NCBI GenBank assembly: GCA_026395105.1
Contig: JAPLZH010000063.1
Coordinates: 1-24,039 of the forward strand
Source of the DNA: Candidatus Tayloriibacteriota bacterium
GTDB taxonomy: Bacteria; Patescibacteriota; Minisyncoccia; Phycocordibacterales; PALSA-1337
Length of the DNA stretch: 24,039 nt
Direction of reading: 5' to 3'
Shown: positions 1 to 6,039 of the stretch, in pieces
Numbering within the stretch: the first letter of the stretch is position 1
Layout of the letters: the number at the start of each line of letters is the position of its first letter
Program-made: the position numbers and the translations under genes
The notes under the pieces: generated by a model
The model's input: only the letters and a program-made list of their open reading frames with translations
The model's database searches: none
What the model was told of the DNA's origin: nothing

Positions 1-96
1 GATGGAAAAATTCCAAACTCTGCTGACGACTGCGATTTTTGTAATTACAGAAAAGCATTTCAAGATACAGTAAAGAATAACCCTAACCTACATTAA
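1..96 (+). CDS. C-terminal end of a probable PD-(D/E)XK / Cas4-like nuclease (partial)
   Basis: The first 96 bases are open in frame 1 and end with TAA; the start lies outside the window. The 31 visible residues contain a C-x-x-C-x-Y cluster (DDCDFCNYRKAF). Such a cluster is typical of the C-terminal zinc or iron-sulphur part of PD-(D/E)XK nucleases of the Cas4/AddB/RecB group, which often end shortly after a last Cys-rich motif. Only two cysteines are visible and no catalytic motif is in view, so the family call is an inference from a short tail. The next gene starts five bases after this stop, suggesting co-transcription. Confidence 0.45.
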   Translation, partial: DGKIPNSADDCDFCNYRKAFQDTVKNNPNLH

Positions 97-100
97 ATTT

Positions 101-259
101 ATGTCACTAGATGATAAAGATCCAGAAGAAGTAATAGAGATAGCAGAGATCGCTCAAAACCAAGGAGTGGATATTGAAGATGCAGAAAAAATAAAAGAAT
201 TGATGGATGAGGAGGGCCTGGATGAAGATGATGCTGCTGAATTGGCGGAAGTGTTGTAA
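101..259 (+). CDS. Very acidic 52-residue protein, unknown function
   Basis: An ATG at 101 opens a 52-codon frame ending in TAA at 257-259. The protein (MSLDDKDPEEVIEIAEIAQN...) has about 21 Asp/Glu and only three Lys, no Cys and no membrane segment. The residue pattern suggests two or three short amphipathic helices, with the motif GVDIEDAEKIKELMDEEGL followed by a similar GLDEDDAAELAEVL, as in a helical-hairpin repeat. It sits five bases after the nuclease tail and 20 bases before the S49 protease gene, so all three may form one operon. A weak -10-like TACATT lies exactly six bases before the ATG. No family is recognised. Coding is supported by dense spacing and strong amino-acid bias, not by homology. 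Confidence 0.6.
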   Translation: MSLDDKDPEEVIEIAEIAQNQGVDIEDAEKIKELMDEEGLDEDDAAELAEVL

Positions 260-262
260 TGG

Positions 263-271
263 TGATAAAAT
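263..271 (+). promoter_or_regulatory. Extended -10 element upstream of the S49 protease gene
   Basis: TGA-TAAAAT forms an extended -10 box whose last base is eight nucleotides before the ATG at 280. Transcription would start one or two bases before the ATG, giving a nearly leaderless mRNA. The same geometry recurs at other genes in this window. No -35 box is obvious. Confidence 0.4.
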
Positions 272-279
272 AGTCACAA

Positions 280-1161
280 ATGCATCATGCAGAAAAAAGA
301 GCTTTAGAATTTGTCCACAGACATCGAATAAAATTATACGTACTAGGTATTCTAGTGCTTTTTATTTTATTAAATATTGCGAGTCAGGCAATTTATAATT
401 CATTTAAATACAAAACTGAAGTTGTTTCTTCTGAATCAACATCTACAGAGAGCGAGGCTAGTTCTTCTTGCAACGTTCTCGGTATTAATTTGCATGGTGA
501 GCTATACACATACATTCCAGAAAAAAATAGTGATGAACTTATAAGTAACAAGGATGTTGTTGCAAGCGAATCAATAATGTTGTCAATACAACAGGCTCAA
601 AGCGACGATGATATCAAAGCAATCATTGTTGAAGTTGATTCTCCTGGTGGGTATCCTGTTGCAGGTGAAGAAATTGCTAACGCAATAAAAGAGTCAACTA
701 AACCTGTTGTAGCTTTTATTCGTCAGACAGGTGCTTCGGCTGCTTATTGGGCAATTAGTTCTGCTGACAAAATATTTGCATCAAAAAATTCTGATGTCGG
801 AAGTATTGGAGTCACAACATCATATTTAGATAATGTTTCAAAAAATAAAAAAGAGGGTCTTACGTATGTCCAATTAAGTGCCGGTAAATACAAAGATGCA
901 GGAAATCCTGACAAGCCACTTACAGAAGAAGAGAAAGCTTTGATAGTAAGAGATTTAAAAATTGTTCACGAAAACTTCATACAAACAATTGCAACTAACA
1001 GAAATATTCCAATCGAAAAAGTTCGTGCTATCGCTGATGGATCAACCGTATTAGGAGATAAAGCTAAGCAACTAGGCTTGATTGATTCAATTGGTGGATA
1101 TTCTGAAGTAAAAAAATATATTGAGGAAAAGATAGGTGAAAAACCACAGGTTTGTTGGTAG
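280..1161 (+). CDS. sppA: S49 family signal peptide peptidase-like serine protease (SppA)
   Basis: This 293-residue membrane-anchored protease probably degrades signal peptides and misfolded membrane proteins. Residues about 18-38 form a single N-terminal membrane segment after a basic His/Arg/Lys stretch, followed by a Ser/Thr/Glu linker. The S49 domain follows: the oxyanion and strand region IIVEVDSPGG (about 115-124), the nucleophile Ser153 in TGASAAYWAIS, and the likely general base Lys205 in SAGKYKDAGNP. These match the Ser-Lys dyad of short (SppA36-type) enzymes, and the length fits that class rather than the ~600-residue duplicated E. coli type. The start follows an extended -10 box with almost no leader, and no Shine-Dalgarno is visible. 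It is the last core-looking gene before the recombinase module. Confidence 0.9.
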   Translation: MHHAEKRALEFVHRHRIKLYVLGILVLFILLNIASQAIYNSFKYKTEVVSSESTSTESEASSSCNVLGINLHGELYTYIPEKNSDELISNKDVVASESIMLSIQQAQSDDDIKAIIVEVDSPGGYPVAGEEIANAIKESTKPVVAFIRQTGASAAYWAISSADKIFASKNSDVGSIGVTTSYLDNVSKNKKEGLTYVQLSAGKYKDAGNPDKPLTEEEKALIVRDLKIVHENFIQTIATNRNIPIEKVRAIADGSTVLGDKAKQLGLIDSIGGYSEVKKYIEEKIGEKPQVCW

Positions 1162-1163
1162 GG

Positions 1164-1183
1164 AATGTGGGAGTTTATCCACA
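1164..1183 (+). repeat. Repeat copy 1 (AATGTGGGAGTTT) with inverted arm
   Basis: AATGTGGGAGTTT at 1164-1176 is repeated exactly at 2422-2434, on the other side of the recombinase gene. In this copy TGTGG (1166-1170) can pair with CCACA (1179-1183). The right half, TTATCCACA at 1175-1183, also equals the consensus DnaA box. The site begins three bases after the protease stop codon. Confidence 0.6.
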
Positions 1184-1216
1184 ATGTCCTTTATTTATAT
1201 CATTTGCATTTATAAT

Positions 1217-1237
1217 AATGTGGGAGTATAATCCCAC
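1217..1237 (+). repeat. Repeat copy 2 (TGTGGGAGTAT) forming a hairpin
   Basis: AATGTGGGAGTAT at 1217-1229 starts 53 bases after copy 1. GTGGGA (1220-1225) is followed after six bases by its exact complement TCCCAC (1232-1237). Copies 2 and 3 share TGTGGGAGTAT, whereas copies 1 and 4 share TGTGGGAGTTT. Confidence 0.55.
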
Positions 1238-1383
1238 CTAACCAAACTCCTCTGAGTACGTGCCAACGTAGGGGAGGGAGGTCAAGGCACAAAAAAGCAT
1301 TATTAACCATGGCCTCTTGTCCCGTCGAGGGAAAGCCCACAATAGGCGTTGATTTAGATCAAAGCGCCTTCTTTCGTTCGTAA

Positions 1384-1396
1384 ATTGTGGGAGTAT
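1384..1396 (+). repeat. Repeat copy 3 (TGTGGGAGTAT)
   Basis: ATTGTGGGAGTAT lies about 90 bases before the recombinase ATG, directly before the 1398-1429 hairpin. It has no inverted partner of its own. Confidence 0.5.
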
Positions 1397-1397
1397 T

Positions 1398-1429
1398 GCG
1401 GTTGTTGCTCTCGGAAAGCAACCACACGC
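1398..1429. other. Hairpin before the recombinase gene
   Basis: GTTGCT (1404-1409) pairs with AGCAAC (1417-1422) around a seven-base loop. Outside it, GT (1401-1402) pairs with AC (1424-1425) and GCG (1398-1400) with CGC (1427-1429), leaving one mismatch and one bulge. No T-run follows, so it is not an ordinary terminator. Confidence 0.45.
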
Positions 1430-1476
1430 CCCGAACCCAAGCGATGACTTTGGTCTATTAAACAAATATAAACCTT

Positions 1477-2409
1477 ATGTTACTTCGAGATGCAATAGAA
1501 AAATACCTGCACTGGAAGGCAACGGAGACTAGGACAGCAGCAAAAGTCTACCGACCATTCCTGGAGCATTTCTACGAGAATGTGGGTAACAAAGATACCC
1601 TTGAGATAACTCTCGAGGACATCTCGCAATTCCGAGCGTCGCTAAAATTAAAATACAACGACGGAAACATTGCGAACCACAACAACGTGATAAAAAACTT
1701 TTACAAGTGGCAGGAAGCGCTACGCATAACAACTGTTCATCCATTCTTGATTCGTAACCCACGATTTCAAGCACCGATAACACCAGTAGCAACACCTGAG
1801 GAAGTAGCAAAGATGTGTGCAACTCTCAATGAGAATTCATACAGTGATTTGATGCGACTTATCGCAATTAAATTAATGTGGGAATCAATGATTCGTGTAA
1901 GTGAGTTAGTCGAGCTAAATATTTGCGACATTGTGTCGCAAAATACCTACACTGAAATCATTGGAAAAAAGAATTATAAAAAGAGGTGGATTATGTGGTC
2001 ACCTGAGACACATCAACTCCTACTAAAGTATATAGCGAAACGACAGGCATATATTCAACACGAGGCATTGTTCGCAAATGAAAAGGGAGGCACGGTCCAA
2101 AGAATGAATACTCGAAGTATCGAGCGTTGGTTAAAGATTGCTCGAGAAAAAGCCGGTGTGACTAAAGAGATATCATGTCATGCATTAAGACATGGTGGAG
2201 CTCATGAGTTGGTCAAGAAAGGCGCGAGTTTGAAGTTTATAGGATTGATCCTTGGTCACTCAGATAATAATCCTCGAGCTGGAATGCAATATCTCAGATT
2301 TAGCAAAGAAGAATCACTTGATGTGGTAAATAAATTTGTGGGACTTAGATTCACTGGAAAGCATACTGAACCATTAATCAACAGCTATTCACCGTATCAA
2401 ATGGCGTAA
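1477..2409 (+). CDS. Tyrosine recombinase / phage-type integrase
   Basis: This 310-residue tyrosine site-specific recombinase cuts and rejoins DNA at short sites through a 3'-phosphotyrosyl link. Residues about 1-95 form a SAM-like core-binding domain (LEDISQFRASL...NHNNVIKNFYKW). The catalytic domain follows, with Arg140 (SMIRVSEL), Lys164 or Lys165 (IIGKKNYKKR), the HxxR box His235-Arg238 (HALRHGGA), His261 (LGHS) and Tyr272 (GMQYLRF). The Tyr is two residues further from His261 than in XerC/XerD. It is shorter and more diverged than chromosomal XerD, and its flanks hold repeats and hairpins, so a mobile or accessory recombinase is more likely than the dif resolvase. A perfect 9-bp inverted repeat lies inside the gene at 1922-1942. 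No strong ribosome site or -10 box precedes the ATG. Confidence 0.9.
   Translation: MLLRDAIEKYLHWKATETRTAAKVYRPFLEHFYENVGNKDTLEITLEDISQFRASLKLKYNDGNIANHNNVIKNFYKWQEALRITTVHPFLIRNPRFQAPITPVATPEEVAKMCATLNENSYSDLMRLIAIKLMWESMIRVSELVELNICDIVSQNTYTEIIGKKNYKKRWIMWSPETHQLLLKYIAKRQAYIQHEALFANEKGGTVQRMNTRSIERWLKIAREKAGVTKEISCHALRHGGAHELVKKGASLKFIGLILGHSDNNPRAGMQYLRFSKEESLDVVNKFVGLRFTGKHTEPLINSYSPYQMA
1922..1942. repeat. 9-bp perfect inverted repeat inside the recombinase gene
   Basis: TTTGCGACA (1922-1930) and TGTCGCAAA (1934-1942) are exact reverse complements separated by TTG. A closely related imperfect palindrome lies downstream of the module at about 2852-2870, sharing TGCGACAT[A/T]GTGTCG. The size and near-symmetry resemble a binding site for a dimeric regulator or a recombinase core site, though it also encodes protein here (ICDIVSQN). 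Confidence 0.5.
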
Positions 2410-2421
2410 CTCTACTTTGTA

Positions 2422-2434
2422 AATGTGGGAGTTT
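2422..2434 (+). repeat. Repeat copy 4 (AATGTGGGAGTTT), right-hand copy
   Basis: This is identical over 13 bases to copy 1 at 1164-1176 and in the same orientation, 1258 bases away. Together they bracket the recombinase and its structured upstream region. It also lies 20 bases before the start of the helix-turn-helix gene, so it could be a regulator site instead of an element end. Confidence 0.55.
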
Positions 2435-2454
2435 CGTGGTAAATTGTCATTAAC

Positions 2455-2667
2455 ATGACCAAAACGAATATCCCAAAACCAAAGGGAGGTCGAGGTAAGG
2501 TTGAATCATTACGTAACAAAGCGATTGTGACCTTATTTGAGACAGACCAGGATCTCTATAACACCAACACGCTAGGGAAGTTGTTCGGACGTGATAGAAA
2601 GACCATTAAAGGGATTCTGGAGCGCTACGCACCTTCAAAGAAGAATAAAGGGCCTTCTAGGCCATAG
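2455..2667 (+). CDS. Small helix-turn-helix DNA-binding protein
   Basis: The 70-residue basic protein starts with a Lys/Pro/Gly-rich tail (MTKTNIPKPKGGRGKVESLRN). A predicted trihelical DNA-binding fold follows: NKAIVTLFET, then NTNTLGKLFGRDRKTIKGILERYA, which reads as a turn-recognition helix pair like those of resolvase or transposase HTH domains and small phage regulators. It lies 45 bases after the recombinase stop, with one repeat copy in the gap, so it may regulate or assist the recombinase. TGG-TAAATT, an extended -10-like box, ends nine bases before the ATG. No catalytic domain is present and the target DNA is unknown. Confidence 0.6.
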   Translation: MTKTNIPKPKGGRGKVESLRNKAIVTLFETDQDLYNTNTLGKLFGRDRKTIKGILERYAPSKKNKGPSRP

Positions 2668-2699
2668 TTCAGGACTAAGCGGAACTGGACAAAATCCAC

Positions 2700-2727
2700 T
2701 TGCTATATATTTAAGTATGTTTATACT
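2700..2727 (+). promoter_or_regulatory. Candidate sigma-70 promoter in the gene-free stretch
   Basis: TTGCTA (2700-2705) and TATACT (2722-2727) are 16 bases apart, the same spacing as the promoters near 19540 and 22540. A transcript would start near 2734 and run into the two hairpins at 2829-2867. No clear coding frame follows. Confidence 0.35.
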
Positions 2728-2828
2728 TATAGATAAGCACATTGAAAAAGAGAATCTAGCCAGGAAATCGGGTGTGAAGAATTCGGGTAAAAAATTACTG
2801 GTTTAGAAAGAGGGAGTAGGAGATTTTA

Positions 2829-2844
2829 GCCGCTTTATAGCGGC
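2829..2844. other. Perfect 6-bp hairpin
   Basis: GCCGCT (2829-2834), loop TTAT, AGCGGC (2839-2844). No T-run follows on either strand, so it is not a classic terminator. It could close the 3' end of the short transcript predicted from 2734. Confidence 0.4.
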
Positions 2845-2851
2845 ATATGAA

Positions 2852-2870
2852 ATACGACACTATGTCGCAC
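2852..2870. repeat. Palindrome related to the one inside the recombinase gene
   Basis: CGACA (2855-2859) and TGTCG (2863-2867) are exact complements around CTA. Read on the minus strand, the core TGCGACATAGTGTCG differs at only one base from the core at 1924-1938 in the recombinase gene. The two sites lie about 930 bases apart. Confidence 0.45.
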
Positions 2871-2912
2871 AATATATCTTTTACGACTCTGTATATATAA
2901 AATAAGGCAAAT

Positions 2913-2942
2913 AAAAAACCTCGACTTTTGTATTCGTCGAGG
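2913..2942 (-). terminator. Rho-independent terminator of the leftward block
   Basis: CCTCGAC (2919-2925) pairs with GTCGAGG (2936-2942) around a 10-base loop. The six A at 2913-2918 become a T-run after the stem on the minus strand. It lies about 50 bases beyond the stop of the pilin-like gene. Confidence 0.85.
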
Positions 2943-2991
2943 CGGTTAGTTCAAGGTAAGGTCTTTGGGTAATCTTTTAGCTCTAGTATTC

Positions 2992-3327
2992 TCAGTTCGT
3001 CAGATTCGGTGCGGGCATCTTTGGAGCATTGTCCTGTATGTCGGTGCTTTGCCCATTCCTTAGTTTTTTCAAATTATTATAAGTCGGTTTCCAGATCCAT
3101 TCTAGGAAAATATTATTATAAAGGTATTCAGCTGGGGACTTCAAATATCTTTCCCATACTGTTACGGTAACTGCCTTTACATATCCGAAGTTCTTTTTAC
3201 TCTGATCTGATTCTATAGCACCTTTAATGTCGAACCCGATATAGCTAAGCACCACTATAACGACTACGACGAGCAGAATTGTTTGAAGCAAACTCATTCC
3301 GCGATTTTTAAGAAGCAAATTATACAT
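2992..3327 (-). CDS. Small single-pass membrane protein with a prepilin-like N-terminus
   Basis: This protein of about 111 residues is of unknown function. The chosen start (MYNLLLKNRGMSLLQ) is the ATG at 3327, because a TATTAT box ends exactly six bases upstream; a longer reading would need a TTG start at 3345. The N-terminus has a basic residue, then Gly-Met-Ser-Leu-Leu-Gln, then a Val/Ile-rich helix of about 18 residues. That resembles a type IV prepilin signal (G/FTLxE) but with Gln where Glu5 is usual, so processing is uncertain. The rest is soluble and aromatic (YLYNNIFLEWIWKPTYNNL), ending in a Pro-rich tail. It is the last gene of the leftward block, with a strong terminator beyond it. 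A simple membrane anchor is the alternative. Confidence 0.65.
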   Translation of the reverse strand: MYNLLLKNRGMSLLQTILLVVVVIVVLSYIGFDIKGAIESDQSKKNFGYVKAVTVTVWERYLKSPAEYLYNNIFLEWIWKPTYNNLKKLRNGQSTDIQDNAPKMPAPNLTN

Positions 3328-3333
3328 GTATAT

Positions 3334-3339
3334 ATAATA
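3334..3339 (-). promoter_or_regulatory. -10 box of the pilin-like gene (leaderless)
   Basis: TATTAT on the minus strand ends six bases before the ATG at 3327, so transcription would begin at or next to the ATG. It lies between the M23 peptidase stop (3358) and this gene. Confidence 0.4.
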
Positions 3340-3357
3340 ACCCAAATTCGTGAAACA

Positions 3358-4692
3358 TTAAAGATATAAAAGTGGATTAAGGCGCGCACCTTTTTTTATT
3401 AGCACTGGAAGGACTACATTTCTGCAAGAAGTTCCCACATCATTCTTTTTTATTTGAATACCTTCTGTGGCATAGACACCAAAGTGCAAATGTGGTCCAG
3501 TAGATGCACCGGAACCATTTACTCCGGCTGTTCCTCCAGATAGAGCTATAGTTTGCCCCGTAGTTACAGCAGAGCCAGTTTTTGCTAGCGTGACTGATAA
3601 GTGAGCGTATAAAGTAGATAGACCATTCGGATGCTCGATCATAATCCAGTTTCCAAATGAAGCACCGTCACAGCTAGGAGTGATATCTGTATTCCCTGTT
3701 CCTGCTATAATTCCGTTCATAGTGGCTTTAACGGGCGTACCTACTGTAGCGGCGAAGTCCACACCTGAGTGTCCAGCACTAGTATAAATATCAGGATTTT
3801 TTAGTGAAAAAGCCGTAATTCCAAATTTTTGAGTGATGACTATCTTATCTAACGGCCACTTTAATATACCCGCACCAGAGGCTGGAATGCTATTCGGATC
3901 AATGGCCTGCTTAAGGGCGCTTTCGTAGGCGGAGACTTCGGCTTCGAAAGAATTCTTTCTAGCTTCCCTATCAGCTAAAAGTTTTTTATAACTTGCCTCT
4001 TTTGATTTCGTAGCAGATAAAAGATCCTGCTTTTCTTTAGCGGTACTCTCCACGGCTTTCGTTTGTCCGAGTAAATCTGAATTTAAATTTTGTAATTTTT
4101 TCTTTTCGCTTTCAGTATCAGATTTTAAGTTTAAAAGCTCGCTCTTTTTCTCTTTTATTTGAAATATTCTGTCTTTTACACTCTTTTGCAAAGTAGCCTG
4201 CTCGGTAGTTTCATTTAGTATTTGAGATACAGAATTCCCGGCTAGCAGATTCTCCATGATATTCCTATCCTGACTTTTTCTAACTAAAGAGAGGGATGAG
4301 GATATTATACGGATGTCTCCGTCAATGGTATTTTCTGCATCACTTATTTGCAAAGTTAAACTATCTATTTGCAAATTTACTGTGCCGATTTTCTGCTTAG
4401 TTAAATTAATATCGGCTAGTAGCTTTTTCTTAGAAAGGTCTAGTGTTTTTAAAGTATTAGAAAGTGTTTTAGACTGGTTCTGTGTTTTTTCAACTTCTGC
4501 TTTATAAGTCTCGATTTCCTGTTCTAACTGCTGTATAAGAGAATTCCTTTCGCTTATCTTTGCCTTTAAATCATCAATGGTAGAAGCACCGGCGTGGAAT
4601 GTGGGGAAAATTAGAGCTAATAAGAAAAAACCGGCAAATAAAAATGCGAGTAAAAAGACGGATTTTTCATTTTTATAAAAGTGAAATAGCAT
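3358..4692 (-). CDS. Exported M23 (LytM) peptidase with coiled coil, EnvC-like
   Basis: This 444-residue envelope protein cuts peptidoglycan cross-links or activates amidases at division. I chose the ATG at 4692 (MLFHFYKNEKSVFLL...), which places a hydrophobic signal anchor at about 11-32; 49 extra upstream codons are open but would encode an unlikely N-terminus inside gltX. Residues about 38-262 form a long coiled coil with 'LNNLKSD'-type heptads, then an M23 domain from about 275. Its zinc ligands are intact: His308 and Asp312 (GHSGVDF) and His403 in GPHLHFG, with His364 (YAH) and His401 also in place. Intact ligands suggest an active hydrolase rather than a degenerate EnvC. It overlaps the end of gltX by 20 bases. 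Confidence 0.88.
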   Translation of the reverse strand: MLFHFYKNEKSVFLLAFLFAGFFLLALIFPTFHAGASTIDDLKAKISERNSLIQQLEQEIETYKAEVEKTQNQSKTLSNTLKTLDLSKKKLLADINLTKQKIGTVNLQIDSLTLQISDAENTIDGDIRIISSSLSLVRKSQDRNIMENLLAGNSVSQILNETTEQATLQKSVKDRIFQIKEKKSELLNLKSDTESEKKKLQNLNSDLLGQTKAVESTAKEKQDLLSATKSKEASYKKLLADREARKNSFEAEVSAYESALKQAIDPNSIPASGAGILKWPLDKIVITQKFGITAFSLKNPDIYTSAGHSGVDFAATVGTPVKATMNGIIAGTGNTDITPSCDGASFGNWIMIEHPNGLSTLYAHLSVTLAKTGSAVTTGQTIALSGGTAGVNGSGASTGPHLHFGVYATEGIQIKKNDVGTSCRNVVLPVLIKKGARLNPLLYL

Positions 4693-6022
4693 TCTTAATC
4701 CTAAGTAAAGATTCTTCTTTTCCGAGTATACTAGCCAGTGTAAACGGATCTGGGGACTTGTCCTGTCCTGAAAGTGCAAAGCGTAACGGCCAGAGGACAT
4801 TTCCTTTGCCTTTTTCTTCTGCATAGGGCCAGATGGCATTTTTTACTGATTCTACGGAAAAGTCATTTGCGGTTTCAGGTATAGATGCAGATTCAGAAAT
4901 ATTCTCTAACTTTGCCAAAACTGCTAATAGATGCACTTTAGAATTCTCCGGAGTATCTTTTTTCCAAACTAAAGATTTCGCATCATAGGTGGGAGCTTCA
5001 AAAAAGTAATTTAATTCACCTTTTCCGACTAGTTCTTTTACATCACTAAAAATACTAATTCTCTCTACTAGATCGGCAAAAAATAGTTCGGAGTTTTTCG
5101 GAAGCTCTTTTCCAGGTGGAAAATATGCTTTAATCCTTTCGATGATTTCTGCTCTCGGTGCCATCTTAATATGCTCTTTATTAATCCATTTTAATTTTTC
5201 CTCATTAAAAATGGCTCCTCCTTTTTGCACTTTAGTGATGTCGAAAAGTTCTACAAGTTCCTCCTTAGAAAATACTTCTTTATCAATCCCTGGATTCCAG
5301 CCGAGCATTGCTAGATAGTTCATGAGGGCCTCTGGAAGATAGCCTTTTTCGGCATATTCCACGATGGAAACTGCACCGTGACGCTTAGAAAGCTTTGACC
5401 TATCTGTGGCTAGGATTAGCGGTATATGGGCATATATGGCTCTAGGAGCACCGATAGCTTCCCAGATGAGGATTTGTCTAGGAGTATTCGAAATATGGTC
5501 TTCGCCACGTATTATATGTGTTATCCCCATTTCGATATCATCTACGACATTTGTCAAATGGAAAATCGGCTCCTCTAGAGATTTTGCTATTACAAAGTCA
5601 CCGAGTTCGGTGGTGTCGAATTCTATAGTCCCGCGAATCATATCGTCAAAAGAGATTTTTTTATTCGGATTTTTAAAACGAATTACCTCTTCCCTACCAC
5701 CCTCCTTCACCGGAGTTTCTTTTGATATAAAGGCATGACCGTCGGCTATGAGTTTTTCTATATGCTTTTTGTAAATCGAGGTTCTCTCTGACTGGCGCAT
5801 TATCTTTTCTGGGTTATCAAAATCTATTCCAAACCATTTCAAACCATCTAAAATGTTTTTTTCTGACTCTGCGGTCGAACGTTCCTTATCCGTATCTTCT
5901 ATCCTAAGTAAATACGTTCCACCAGCGTGACGAGTAAATAAATAATTAAAAAGCGCAGTTCTAGCGCTACCTATATGAAGCTTTCCTGTCGGACTTGGAG
6001 CGAATCTCGTTATTATTTTCAT
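4673..6022 (-). CDS. gltX: Glutamyl-tRNA synthetase
   Basis: This 449-residue class I synthetase charges tRNA-Glu with glutamate. The Rossmann fold opens with RFAPSPTGKLHIGSARTALFNYL, carrying the HIGH-type motif HIGS at 16-19. The second signature is KLSKR at 210-214 (DRSKLSKRHGAVS), the GluRS form of KMSKS. The zinc-less connective region and C-terminal helical anticodon-binding domain follow. Length is slightly under the usual ~470. The sequence does not settle whether it also misacylates tRNA-Gln; gatCAB is not in this window. It starts 15 bases after the prepilin stop. TGA-TAGACT (6031-6039), an extended -10 box that uses the prepilin stop codon, lies eight bases before the ATG. Confidence 0.95.
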   Translation of the reverse strand: MKIITRFAPSPTGKLHIGSARTALFNYLFTRHAGGTYLLRIEDTDKERSTAESEKNILDGLKWFGIDFDNPEKIMRQSERTSIYKKHIEKLIADGHAFISKETPVKEGGREEVIRFKNPNKKISFDDMIRGTIEFDTTELGDFVIAKSLEEPIFHLTNVVDDIEMGITHIIRGEDHISNTPRQILIWEAIGAPRAIYAHIPLILATDRSKLSKRHGAVSIVEYAEKGYLPEALMNYLAMLGWNPGIDKEVFSKEELVELFDITKVQKGGAIFNEEKLKWINKEHIKMAPRAEIIERIKAYFPPGKELPKNSELFFADLVERISIFSDVKELVGKGELNYFFEAPTYDAKSLVWKKDTPENSKVHLLAVLAKLENISESASIPETANDFSVESVKNAIWPYAEEKGKGNVLWPLRFALSGQDKSPDPFTLASILGKEESLLRIKNAISLL

Positions 6023-6030
6023 GTAAATTC

Positions 6031-6039
6031 AGTCTATCA
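6031..6039 (-). promoter_or_regulatory. Extended -10-like element before gltX
   Basis: On the minus strand TGA-TAGACT ends eight bases before the gltX ATG. The TGA is the prepilin stop codon. It would let gltX be transcribed apart from the prepilin gene. Confidence 0.3.

Larger units (their letters stand above)
1162..1476. other. 315-bp gene-free, GC-richer, hairpin-rich stretch upstream of the recombinase
   Basis: No convincing gene is present. The stretch is visibly more GC-rich than other intergenic DNA here and holds several stems: GTGGGA/TCCCAC at 1220-1237; TACGT/ACGTA nested near GTGCC/GGCAC (1260-1264 with 1286-1290); CCTC/GAGG around 1313-1330; AGGCG-TTGAT-(TTAG)-ATCAA-AG-CGCCT at 1344-1369; and GTTGCT/AGCAAC (1404-1409 with 1417-1422), extended by GCG/CGC to 1398-1429. 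Three of the four TGTGGGAGT repeats lie within it. A structured RNA, a folded recombination site or a recombinase leader are all possible. A 75-codon leftward frame crosses it but does not look real. Confidence 0.5.
2668..2991. other. 324-bp gene-free stretch between the rightward and leftward gene blocks
   Basis: No convincing gene is present; a frame overlapping the HTH gene continues to 2806 but shows no protein character. The stretch holds a possible promoter (TTGCTA at 2700-2705, 16 bases, TATACT at 2722-2727), two hairpins (2829-2844 and 2855-2867), and the terminator of the leftward block at 2913-2942. It marks the right margin of the accessory module. Confidence 0.6.

Noticed and set aside
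1175..1183. Perfect DnaA box (TTATCCACA) as a sign of oriC
   Set aside because: It is a single box, with no second box nearby, no dnaA/dnaN genes and no AT-rich unwinding tract arranged with it. It is more simply the right arm of repeat copy 1.
1238..1465. 75-codon leftward frame over the gap before the recombinase
   Set aside because: It exactly covers the hairpin-rich stretch, lies opposite the reading direction of its neighbours, and its Arg/Pro/Cys-rich translation (PRATTAILPQF, RRDKRPW) does not resemble a folded protein. The frame is better explained as a by-product of higher GC content.
2591..2806. 71-codon frame overlapping the helix-turn-helix gene
   Set aside because: It is out of frame with a gene that has a clear DNA-binding pattern, and it has no start signal. 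Its tail could not be told apart from random sequence.
4693..4839. 49-codon N-terminal extension of the M23 peptidase
   Set aside because: It lies wholly within gltX and would put a polar, basic stretch ahead of a good signal anchor. The ATG at 4692 gives a normal exported protein.
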